From: Batillaria attramentaria
Taxonomy: Eukaryota; Mollusca; Gastropoda; Batillariidae
Reading direction: 5' to 3'
Assembly (NCBI GenBank): GCA_018292915.2
Contig: JACVVK020000014.1
Location: forward strand, 2,252,001 to 2,316,000
DNA length: 64,000 nt
Shown here: positions 11,128 to 22,300 of the stretch, piece by piece
Layout of the letters: every line of letters starts with the position of its first letter
Numbering within the stretch: the stretch's first letter is position 1
Notes under the pieces: model-generated
Databases searched by the model: none
Told to the model about the DNA's origin: nothing
Seen by the model: the letters and a program-made list of their open reading frames with translations, nothing else
Translations under genes and position numbers: made by a program

Positions 11128-11462
11128 ACAAGGAGGAACGGCCCCGTCCTACAAAGTTGTTTCTCCAAACTTCATTTTATTTTGTCTGTTTCAGTTGTTG
11201 TTATTGTTGCCAATTCTCCCCTCTCCAAGTTCTACCAATGTCACTATATAGGACAGAGCAGCTAAATTCGGGAGGTTTCAAAGAGAAAGAGACAGGCAAA
11301 TGGGCTGGTGAGTGATAGACCGAGAGAGATAGAAAAGAAAGGCAGAAGAGAAAATTCACTATATCCTCTACGACCTTAGCCACGTAACTAGGGGTGGGAC
11401 CGGGTGGGGGTGGGGTGGGGGGTGCGAGAGAGAGAGAGAGAGTGAGAGAGAGAGAGAGAGCG
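11128..11462. repeat. Composite dispersed repeat (block P, copy 1), with an insertion
   Basis: The block starting AGGAGGAACGGCCCCGTC and running through TCCTCTACGACC, GGGGCCGGGTG-like sequence and (GA)n recurs at 61936-62133 and 63526-63725. In all three places it is followed directly by a minus-strand SINE. Here it is interrupted at 11250-11356. Confidence 0.7.
11250..11356. mobile_element. 107 bp insertion with an 8 bp target duplication
   Basis: The insert is flanked by CACTATAT at 11242-11249 and 11357-11364. The uninterrupted copy at 62040 reads CACTAGAT once at this point. The same sequence occurs inverted at about 17118-17225. An 8 bp duplication is typical of hAT elements, but clear terminal inverted repeats are not visible, so the class is open. 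Confidence 0.6.
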
Positions 11463-11590
11463 TGGGTGGGTTGGTGTTTAGGAGTTTAACGTCCTTTCCC
11501 CCCACATAAGGGTGATATCAAAGACGGGGCAACGAGAAAAAGGCCGGCACAAATATTTGCCCCCAGCCGGGATTCGAACTCTCGACCCGG
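11463..11590 (-). mobile_element. tRNA-derived SINE, copy 3 (5' truncated)
   Basis: Body, tail and B-box part are present in reverse orientation (tail GTGGGTGGG, then GTGATATCAAAGACGGGG). The sequence breaks at CGACCCGG, so the A box is missing. Confidence 0.8.
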
Positions 11591-12430
11591 TGAGAGTCAG
11601 TGACAAAAACAAAGCCCATATCGATGAAATTCCCGCTATTTCCATATAGAGAACTTCGGAAAAAGTGGGCGAGACATCCCAAAGAAACGCCAGCATCGCG
11701 TCAATCAAACATGATGTCCTCAAAATGGCGCTGATGCTTTGCGTCAGTGTGCGTGCCTTTTCTTCGATGTTTGTAAGGCATGTTGCTTGTGGAGGAAATG
11801 TGCTTGGAGTACAAATTTTCAACTGACGATTACGGCTGCAGTGGATTAAAAAAAAAAATTGTACATTATTTTTATGACACCAGAGACACATTATCTATAT
11901 ATAGTATGAATGATTTTGAGATCTAAAATGGGTTCACTAGCACTATCATGATGTATGGTTTACGTCAAAATTATGAGCGACTGCCTCCAAAATTCACCCT
12001 GTTTAGAGTCCGTATTCATGCTATATATTTCCCCAAAATGGAGTGATTTAAATAAATCTTACGCCTGTAAACGCCAGACAAGCAACTTTTCTCAAAAGGG
12101 CGAAAACTCCCAAATTACCAAAGTAATTACAACCCGTCTGTGCAATTATACCTGGATCGGGCTCTCTATTAAAAAATTTTGATTCATTAGGACACCCCAT
12201 ATTTGAAGTCAATCGGTTGAGTATTTTTTCATGGATACAGGCATCTAAACTGGGTTCACCTGCGATGTAAAGTGAGGTACGGTTTACATCAAAACTATAA
12301 GAGCGATTTCCTCCAAAATGTGCCTCTGTTTAGAATAAGTATTCATGCTGTCTACTTCAAAACGGAGTGATTTAAATCAGTATCACGCCACACACACACA
12401 CACACACACACACACAGATGGCACTCACTG
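11591..12430. repeat. Dispersed repeat family B fragment
   Basis: About 700 bp is the inverted relative of 40640-41560. Shared blocks include GAGTCCGTATTCATGCTAT, TTACGCC-TAAACGCCAGA and AAATTCCCGC. It ends near a (CA)n tract at 12391-12417. No ORF survives. Confidence 0.6.
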
Positions 12431-12515
12431 AGGCGGAGAAGCGTTCGGTGCACCATACACGTCAGCATCGATGACGCACGTTTTCTTAGTAGGCTAGGAA
12501 AATTGCCGAACAAGG

Positions 12516-15500
12516 TAGAACAAATTTGATCCTAACTTTTTATTACAGATTTCAGTAGAACACAGGCCCCTAATGCCGTGGTGGTCTCCGTGAATTTTTT
12601 CTCCGTCCGCGTCACCGTTAAAAACGACCGTTTATCTTGCCATTTTCACTATATGAGCCCTATAAATGGGCTTTTGAGGGTGTGCACAAAGTATGCGTGT
12701 TTGCGGGTACAGAAATGCGCAGAACTCCACTCTAAATACGGTTACTGTTAGACAAGACATGCATTGTTGACATACTGAAATTTTACCCCAATCAGAATGA
12801 TGCTTCCTGGAAAATTGCGGCCATCAGTTTGGCCGTTGATTCAAAGGACCCTGTAAAACGGCAGCATTTGATGCTTGTGCACTTATCAGGTCACTGCAGG
12901 TGACATGTATCGCGGAAAACATTCACGAACATTGAACAGTTTAGTCAGGAAACGCTTCTTTGGTGTTGTGAAGTTCCCTTGTCACCGCATGTCCAGGTAC
13001 GTATGAAATATGATATCCAAGTGAGCACTTTTTTCGGTAGCGATATTTTGGGGGTGTACTTGCTAAAGTAGTTCCTGCGTTGTGAGTAGTGAACGATTTT
13101 TCTCAAAGAGCAGTGCACACTCAAGAATAGTATCCCAGTTGTGTCATATCAAAAGTTCATTGAAATCGCTTTTGTACTTTTGTCACTAACAGCCAACGAA
13201 AGTGCAACCTGTTTAATAATGGCTGCTAGTTCAGTACTAGCAAAGTGCAATGGAAATTATGTAGAGCACAACCTGAAGTCTATATTAGTATGTGTCTGAA
13301 TTCATTTCAAGTGTTATGAGGTATGTTAATCACACGGCAAACATGTTTTCAAGGTCAAGGTCATTGGTTTGTCTGTTTACTCCAAAACATTTTACTTCAT
13401 CGCTCAGAATAAGCATTTTGGTGCTGCTAACTTTTGTCCCCATGGTTTGGTGAGTTCACAACATCCTCAGAATAAAAATATGACTGCAAAATCTTCATAA
13501 CTCAAGCGTGACCTTGACCTTTACTAGAGGTCACCAGAAAGGCATTCTTATCAATGCATATAAGGCAAATGTTATGCCAAAAGTTGTATTTACAAAATTT
13601 TCACCCAGTCTCTATGACCTTTACTCCCAAGGTCAAGGTCACCAAAGTTGTCCACAAGAAATCTTCTCATACAAACATCGTTTGTGCTAATTTTGTTTTG
13701 CCTGGTGCTTGTGACTGCTTGTTCGTTTGCTTATTCTAACACAGCGATGAAAGAAAATGTTTGGGAGTAAACAGACGAACCGATGACCTTGACCTTGTAA
13801 ACATGTTTGCCGTGTGATTAACATACCTCATAACACTTGAAATGAATTCAGCCACTTACTACTGTAGACTTGATGTTGTGTTCTACATACCCCCATCACA
13901 TTTTGCCAGTAATGTATGCCAGTGATTTTCATTTGTAAACTTATGAATGTCCAAAAAAAGAGGCAAAATAACGGCGTTTGTTCCCAAGGAAAAACACGTT
14001 GAAAATCAAAGATATTTCACAGATTTGCTTTTGTGTCTATTGTTTTTCATTTGCATTCGTGTGATATTATTTTTTTGGACGTTTCATATTAAGTTTGTCT
14101 AATTTCTGTACCTGTACCTCAAAACAGGAATTAATGAAAATGTCCGACATTTTCTGAGTGCGTTAGAATTTGAGGCAAAAATGTATACTTGTAATAGTAT
14201 TTTAGGGTTGCTGGACCATTTCTCTAAAGCATGATGTGCGTCTGCAAATGATCTGTCAAGCGTAGCAGCTGCAGCAGCGTAATATGTCAGCCCGGTCCCC
14301 ATCAGTAAGAGAATTGGCGTCTGTATGGAAAAAGGAAGATTTGATAACTGAGAGCTTCTACAGGCAAATCTGTCGTCATTTCGTTGGACCACCACAGGGT
14401 GTCTGGCCTAACATATCCAGTAGTCAAACTTGAAGTGTGTGCACAATACCTGCTGCAGCGGCGTCATTTGTAATCTTTGCTGTGTATAGTCAGTTTTTGA
14501 ACCCAACCACAATATGGATTCCCGTCATTTCCCCTCACAGCCAAAAGGACATAGTGGATGGGCTAGTAACACGTAAGTGCCAAGCCTCTCCTCTAAAAGT
14601 TGGTCAGTAACAACAAAACGCTGTGTACACTGTGGCCGTCATATCTGGCTACTTGGTAACCTACCCCCGTAGCAATTAATGCTCTGTTTAATTAGAAAAA
14701 GGTATTTTAAGTCACCTATTTCAAGCAGTGAAGAGTTCATCAAATTTGATGTGGGATGCACGTTTTCCTTCTCCTGGAATCACTCTACTTTTCCAATATG
14801 TAAAACAATGACAAGTTAAAACTGGTGGCTGCTAGCAGCAAAATATAAACCTACCCCCCACGCAGCTTGTAATGAAGGAAATGGGGAAAAAATGGGTAAA
14901 ATAATGACCGCTGTAAAGAAGACGTGCTTGTTTAGATTCAGGGATCTTTCTTCATACGACTAGTCATTGTCTTTTCCTCCAAGACAAATGTATAAAAGGA
15001 AATTGCATTAAGTGTAGCAATTATGGCAGGCTCTTTTGGTAAGCACCGCTTTCAGCCCTTATAGGGAACTGATAGCTTCAATTAACGGCCATCTATAAGC
15101 AATAATCTCTCATACAAGTTCTTGAAGATACTTCTGAAACACCGAGCATGTGCCCGAATATTTGCATCAATTATACTTGTTTTCGCGGATACACCTTATC
15201 ACAGCAACCAATCAAGTGTCCCTACTCCCATCATTACGCATATTCAGCCATTATTAAGCAGGTTGCACTTTCGTTGGCTGTTTGTGACAAAAGTACAAAA
15301 GCGATTTCAATGAACTTTTGATATGACACAACTGGGATACTATTCTTGAGTGTGCACTGCTCTTTGAGAAAAACCGTTCACTACTCACAAAGCAGCAACT
15401 ACTTTAGTAAGTACACCCCCAAAATATCGCTACCGAAAAAAGTGCTCACTTGGATATCATATTTCATACGTACCTGGACATGCGGTGACAAGGGAACTTC

Positions 15501-15953
15501 ACAACACCAAAGAAGCGTTTCCTGACTAAATTGTTCAATGTTCGTAAATGTTTTCCGCGATACATGTCACCTGCAGTGACCTGATAAGTGCACAAGCATC
15601 AAATACTGCCGTTTTACAGGGTCCTTGGAATCAACGGCCAAACTGATGGCCGCAATTTTCCAAGAAGCATCATTCTGATTGGGGTAAAATTTCAGTATGT
15701 CAACAATGCATGTCTTGTCTAACAGTAACCGTATTTAGAGTGGAGTTCTGCGCATTTCTGTACCCGCAAACACGCATACTTTGTGCACACCCTCAAAAGC
15801 CCATTTATAGGGCTCATATAGTGAAAATGGCAAGATAAACGGTCGTTTTTAACGGTGACGCGGACGGAGAAAAAATTCACGGAGACCACCACAGCATTAG
15901 GGGCCTGTGCTCTACTGATTTCTGTAATAAAAAGTTAGGATCAAATTTGTTCT
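12516..15953. mobile_element. 3.4 kb foldback element with about 716 bp inverted arms
   Basis: The left arm 12516-13231 and right arm 15238-15953 are inverted copies that differ at only a few positions by eye. Matching landmarks are TTGTTCTAC at the outer ends, AAACGGCAGCATTTGATGC, and GCCATTATTAA at the inner ends. The 2.0 kb between them contains a second inverted repeat. The spacer has only short ORFs, none recognised. This is either a foldback-type transposon or a recent inverted duplication. Confidence 0.75.
13244..13890. repeat. Nested inverted repeat inside the foldback spacer
   Basis: About 13244-13395 and 13741-13890 are inverted copies: AAACATGTTTGCCGTGTGAT in one is the complement of a stretch in the other, with GGTCAAGGTCAT against ATGACCTTGACC. 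Between them are further AAGGTCAAGGTCACC blocks resembling nuclear-receptor half-sites, probably by chance. Confidence 0.7.
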
Positions 15954-16060
15954 ACCTTCCGCTATATAAAAAGCCTAATTAGACTCGCCTATAGGTCATT
16001 GTCATTAGCCCGTCCTATGATGTTGTTTCCATTACTATGAAAACAACATAAACAAGAGAA
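15954..16060. repeat. Terminal fragment of the ATGTTGTTTCCAT element family
   Basis: Contains AGCCCGTCCTAT followed by a small hairpin (ATGTTGTTTCCAT and AAAACAACAT). The same terminus, inverted, opens the insert at 40355. Confidence 0.6.
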
Positions 16061-17097
16061 GTTATTGGGGGACCCTAGATGTGTTCTTGTATTGTCTGAG
16101 GTGTATTGTACCAGGTCCGAAGAGTCTTCGTCGATTCCCTCCAGACGATGAAATGTAAAGCACTTCTCATTCTTGAAGAACACGTGTGCAAAGGGGTACG
16201 GAAAAGGTCGCTTGTTCTTTGTTCCATCTCCATTGAAAAGAGTTTCAAACACAATGGCTCCAAAGTGGGAAAAAATCGCGATGGATCAAAACATTGATAT
16301 TGCGACGGTCTAGATAAAAGGGCGTGGATCGCCGATAATTTGACTCTAGATACTAAAACGCAGACTTACTGTGTGATTAGAAAGTGTAAGAGTGAATGTC
16401 TGAATGAGCCGTCCTCAATCTAGGCTGTGGGAAAACAAGGTCTACTGTCCTTTGGTAAATGTGTCTAAGCGCCATGCATTTGAACAGCACTCAGGCACTT
16501 TTACCATTTGACGCTAGAGATGCTGACGGGTGCTGGAGAAATCGTTGCTTGATAGGTGCGATGGTCGGTCGGTGGGTGTTTGCGTGTCTGATCTCTATGT
16601 GTAAAATTGGTGCTTGTGCGAAAACATTTGACAGTGTAATCTTAATCGATTGGTGGTAGTTTTTCCCTTGTGGTGTTTGCTACCATAGTCTGCACTCCGA
16701 CTCGGAACAACTGTCATGGTGAGCTCTGTGAAGAAAACAGTTGGTTCTTGTCCCCGTTCACAACGCTGACCTTCCCCCCCCCCCCCACACACACGTTTTC
16801 TGTCTTTCTCCTCCTTCTTCGGCCTCCACCAGCACATTCACCCGTCTTTTTGCTCCCTTAAACTCGCCAATGGGGAGAGGTCAGTAGGCGGGTGTCTGCT
16901 GAACCTTGGTCCAGTGAGATATCTGAGGGTCCTTTCTGAAGGCCGACTTCACTGGACTCGCCGCACCTGGTCTTCACACCGACAGGCTTAGTTCACAGCG
17001 CCCTGCTGGTGCTGCTGAACGACTTTCACGTCAAGGCCTTCACAGTGCACCCCTCTCGGGAGCGGTCTTTTCTCTAACAGCATCCCAGGCATGTTGT
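16061..17097. other. No supported gene
   Basis: A minus-strand ORF (16252-15989, about 87 codons) runs into the transposon end at 16040 and is not recognised. Poly-C at 16777-16788. Nothing else stands out. Confidence 0.45.
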
Positions 17098-17716
17098 TTT
17101 CATTGGCAGCTAAGGAATTTTCTCTTCTGCCTTTCTTTTCTATCTCTCTCGGTCTATCACACACCAGCCCATTTGCCTGTCTCTTTCTCTTTGAAACCTC
17201 CCGAATTTAGCTGCTCTGTCCTTCCTCTCACCTTTCAGCTGATTTCTAAGTTCGACCCTTTCATCTATATTTTTTCTGTGTTAACCCCTCACTCACGTCT
17301 GCACTACCAGTGGTTAGAAATAAGTAATGTTGGGCATGTGCGGCGAAACGGTGTATAGCGCCTAGGAAATGACAAGGTGCAATATTTGCTGTATATAGGC
17401 CTTGTGTTTATGTCTGGTTTACCTAGTTCTTATTGCTATTTGTTTTCTACATTTTTTTTATTTTTGTAATCGGGAGTTCGATAATTAGCATGAAGGTGCA
17501 GCGTCTCCTGCATGCCCTAGTTTTCTACAGCCCCGTAGACCTGTTAAGGCTGTTTGCATCAGCTGTCCAACGTTACATTTAGCACATTTAGCCGCGAATT
17601 AGTCTTTGTGACTTGCGCGGTGTTCACCTTTAAAAACTCACTCTCTTCCGCTCTCCCTTTAAATCGCAATCGTTGATGTGATTGGCGTCATCAAAACGGT
17701 GATCCCAATAAGTACG

Positions 17717-18119
17717 ACAAGATGGCCACCAGCCCAATATGTTGTTTCCATTCAATGACCTGCTGTAGTCACAGTCGTAGTCGTTGTGTCATGTATGCAG
17801 CCCGCGCGCACACGAACGCAAGCTCTCTGACATCAAGCATGCTGACATAAAGAAAGTACTGGAAACCCTTTCCGTGCCTCTATGCACTCGCAAAATCCCA
17901 AACACATGAGGTCGTGTGAACTCGCGTAGCTGGTTGACGTCACAAACTTTTTGGCGTATGCGAGGTTCTACATGGGTGAATGAATTCTTGTAATAAAGTC
18001 GTTCCCCTTTGACAGAGTTACTTCCCGCAGACCTGACTGACAGACGATTGCTTACTGGTATCGGAGAAGAGACCCACTCTCTTTCTCCTTAGACGCGCGC
18101 TTGCGCGTGCGAGCGCGCA

Positions 18120-18151
<32 letters not shown>

Positions 18152-18401
18152 CACACACAATATGCTTCTGAGTGTTAGTCAGTGGCAAAAACGAAACCCA
18201 CTGAAATTCCCGCTTTCCACATGTTGTAGAGATCGCGAAAAGATACTGCATTTCGGTGCAAAATAATTTCTAGACCATCCCAGAACATGCTGGTGCAGTA
18301 ACGTCAGTAGATTACGTCACATTCCGATAAGTTGAGGAATGTTCTGAGTCGGGAATTTCAGTGGGTTTCGTTTTTGCCACTGACTCACACTCAGAAGCAT
18401 A

Positions 18402-18462
<61 letters not shown>

Positions 18463-18852
18463 AGCGCGCGTCTAAGGCGAGAGAGAGAGAGAGGGTCTCT
18501 TCTCCGATACCAGTAAGCAATCGTCTGTCGGTCAGGTCTGCGGGAAGTAACTCTGTCAAAAGGGAACGACTTCATTACAAGAATTCATTCACCCATGTAG
18601 AACCTCGCATACGCCAAAAAGTTTGTGACGTCAACCAGCTAGGCGAGCTCACACGACCTCATGTGTTCGGGGTTTTTGCAAGTGCATAGAGGCACGGAAA
18701 GGGTTTCCAGTACTTTCTTTATGTCAGCATGCTTAATGTCAGAGAGCTTGCGTTCGTGTGCGCGTGGGCTGCATACATGACACAACGACTACGACTGTGA
18801 CTACAGCAGGTCATTGAATGGAAACAACATATTGGGCTGGTGGCCATCTTGT
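17717..18852. repeat. Large near-perfect palindrome (about 500 bp arms)
   Basis: Arms 17717-18212 and 18350-18852 are inverted copies with a 137 bp centre. Both outer ends read AAGATGGCCACCAGCCC and then ATGTTGTTTCCATT, the same terminus as the right end of the insert at 40355-42207. Each arm contains (GCAC)n/(CA)n or its complement, with different lengths. No ORF. It looks like two head-to-head copies of a terminal segment of one transposon family. Confidence 0.85.
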
Positions 18853-19078
18853 TTATGATTTTGTTTGTATCACTTCGTTAATACAGTTTGTCAACAAACC
18901 TTTTCTGAGTCTGTTTTCTTTTGTAACGTATGTGTATTTGCATGTTGTTTTTTTTGTTGTTGTTCAGGATTCTGACACATTTAAAGCAAACACACACCAA
19001 CAGAACACACACACACACACACACACGCACACACACACGTTATGAGTCCAGCCCTTGGTTTTTACACCGTTTTAAGGT
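18853..19078. other. 3' flank of the receptor gene, with a (CA)n tract
   Basis: No gene. A CA run at 19003-19040 lies just beyond the probable polyadenylation signal of the receptor. Confidence 0.6.
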
Positions 19079-19084
19079 TTTATT
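19079..19084 (-). promoter_or_regulatory. Candidate polyadenylation signal of the receptor gene
   Basis: Forward TTTATT, i.e. AATAAA on the minus strand, about 218 bases after the receptor stop codon. It is the nearest canonical hexamer noted. Confidence 0.45.
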
Positions 19085-19301
19085 GGTTGAGGAGTGAACA
19101 ATAAGTAATCACATAGAAGTCCTGTAGCACACGAAATAGTTCTTCAATGACAATTTCTTTGTCGAGGGATTGACAGCGAATTTAAATATAGACACAATCG
19201 TACAAAGTTTGCCTGGAGTTGAACCCGTGACCTTCCCAGCATGAGTTGAATTAGGTGAACCACCCGATACCCCGGAAGTGGAAACAAGACATTATCTTAG
19301 G

Positions 19302-22300
19302 TTATTCTGACGTGTCGGTCTGTGTCTCTGCACTACACAAGCCTATAGCTCGCCTCTTTGCTCGGTCCGTATCCACGGCCACAGTCCCGGCTTTGCGAAT
19401 CAGCTGTTGCAACAAGCGTGCTTCTGCTGCCTTTCTTCTCTTCTCCATGAACACGTTGAAGGTGTAGAGAAAGGGGTTCAGAGCTGAATTACAAGGCAGG
19501 ACGAAAATGGCTATGCCGATTGTGACTTCACTGGAGATCGGTGTCCCTGTTGAGGTCAACAGCCCAAGCAAGCCGATGGGGAACCAGCACAGGAAGTCGG
19601 ACAACACGATGGTGGTCAGGCGGCGGGCGATGGTAGCGTCCTGGTTGTCTTGGTTACTCTTGGTGAGGGAGTTCTTGCGTACGGCGGCGAAAATGAGAGC
19701 TTGGCCCGAGGCAATGAGTAAAAAAAGGACGAAGTTAAACACGACCATGACGCCAAAGGAATACCCTTGACCCCTAAATGACCTTCGCGTGATAGGAAGC
19801 GGAATGCAGATACCGGTCTGGCTGTAGAACTTCCACTCTGACGTCACAGGTAACAAGGGAACGGCAGCTAAAGTGAAACCAACGGTCCAGAGAACTGCAG
19901 ACGCCGCCATGGCAGAACGTGTACGGAAACAGAGCACGCTAAAGGGAAAGCGCAGAACGAGGAATCTGTCGAGGGTGATGAGGCAGATGAATAAGGCCGA
20001 CACCTCGCTGGACAAAAGAGACAGGAAGCCGGCCGTACTACACGCTACACTGCCTTTCCATAGTCTATCATTCCATAAGTACTTCCCGCGGTACACCTGG
20101 TCAGCAGCGCCTATGATGACCAGGTACACGCCCATTACAAAGTCGGCCAGATTGAGGTTGGTAACAAAGATATGGAAACCGGTCTTGGCGTTTTTCTTGT
20201 AGAGGACCCGTACAGCAAAACTGCCAACGTTTCCAATAATCGCCATGGTACCCATAACCCACAAACATGCACGGTACGCACTGGAGCGTAGCAGGTCATC
20301 ACATGAAGTTATCTCGTCCACTGGAGCGTGACAGTTGTTGAGGTTTAGATTCTTGGGAATAACCACTGGACAACACAGCTTGAAGTTACTGGCGTACACA
20401 AAGTCTAAAGACGTGAGGTTTGTTAGCAAATGGCGTGGAAACTCTTCTAGTGGAGACTGTCTCACGTCGAGCACCTGAAGATCAGGTGTGGAGAGGAACC
20501 CATCCTGGGTGATGGCAGTGAGGGCACCGTGAGAAATGTTCAGACTTCGTACCTTAGGAAACGTCGCCAGAACCCGCCCGTTGTAAGTGTCGAGCTTCGT
20601 CAGAGACAGGTCCACGGTGTGGAGGTTCTGATGCAACCAGCCATCTCCGCCGTTTGTCAGGGAGGTCAAGGGATTGGCGGAGAGACTCAGCACACGCAAG
20701 TTTTTCAGGATGGTAAAAGTCTGCATGTTGACACTGGTGAGAGCGTTAGCACTGAGGTCCAGCCATCTGAGGGTGGGGAGCGTTATGGTAGGTAATGTCA
20801 TCAAACCGCACGCTGACAGACTCAATCTCACCAAGTAAGCGTTTTCCGTCAGATTGTTAAGCGTCATTCCGGAGCCACTAGCATCAAGGTAGCGAAGGTC
20901 GGGGTAGGACCTGGCTGGAAAAGTCTGATTGCAAACAAAGGCCAACCCCTGACAGTAACACGCTTGTGGACACTTGATTGTACACAGCACCTCGTCGTCC
21001 TGCTGAGGACACTGGAACACGCCGTCACAAACATGATCTGTGTGCAGACACACGCTGGAGGCTCGACAGCGGTAAAACCCGGGACAAGCGTACTTGTCAC
21101 AGTCTCTTTCATCCTCGAGACCCGGGCAGTCGTACCCTCCGTTACAGCGCAAGTAGACCGGAAGACAGTAGCCCTGTGGACACCGGAAATGCGTCATGGG
21201 ACAGTGGTCATCAGGGTGAATTGCCCGGATGGCGTAGCTCCCACGTCCGTCTAGACTGACCACAGCCGGTGGGAGAACAGAGGGCTCAACACGGGACACG
21301 AACTGAACACACTCTTCGTCGGAACCGTCGATACAGTGCTGCATGCCGTCACACCATTGGTCATCCGACACGCACTGATGGTTTTTACATCGTCGCTCTG
21401 GGCATGCAGTGAACACACAAAACGCCTCGTCAGAAGCATCTGCACAGTCCCGTCTATGGTCACAGACCAGCGTGTAATGGACTGTCTGAGAACGGCTGTC
21501 ACACGCAAACATGGCCATGTCACCTGATGTTGCCCTACTGCACGAGAGCATGTTGTGTGAAACTCCACAGTGTGCATCAGCATCACATGACAGGAAGTCG
21601 CGGGTCACGTGACGGTCAGGGCATGTCACCAACGCGATACGGTGAATCCAAATGACCGTCGTAACCGATGGTGGATTTATGAATGCTTGAATGACGTCAC
21701 GTTTTTCTGTGAAATACATGTGTTTGTCGTTCTCACAAAGCAGAAAATGCACGTATATCGGAGTACTACAACCTATAGGGTGCAACAAGTCTGTGTAGAC
21801 GGGGGGAACGTAGGCACACGTTGGTTTCGACAGTGTGTGTCCGCGAACATTAACGTAAAACGCCATAGTCTGGTCTTCCCACTGCCAGACCTCTCTGTAC
21901 ATGGAGGCCATGTTGGACGGGGAGGTTGTCAGGCCAACAAAGACACCAAATGTTTTCTTCCCAAACTCTAGAATTGTTTTGAAATTCTGCCATTCAATAG
22001 GTGTCCGCGGACTGACCAGTCTCTGACTAACGCTTCTGCACTGTTCGTAAGCGTCATACCACGTGATCTCTTTTCTGACAGTGACGTAACGGTAACATTT
22101 GTTGCCTGCGTCAATGAAGCCCTGACCACATGCGGTGCTGGTGTAGGGACAGTCCCTCTCATCTTCACCTGCTACACACTCTATGGCTAGGTTACAATGG
22201 AAGTGAAGCTGGAAGCTGTCGTAGTGTGGAACGGAACAGTTGAAGAGACCGCTGTCCAACTCCTTTTTAGGTGTCTCAGATTCGGTGTGGATAGAGTAAA

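Noticed and set aside
13600..13800. Nuclear-receptor response elements (AGGTCA half-sites)
   Set aside because: The repeats lie inside the foldback element and occur as parts of its inverted repeats. No nearby gene is supported.
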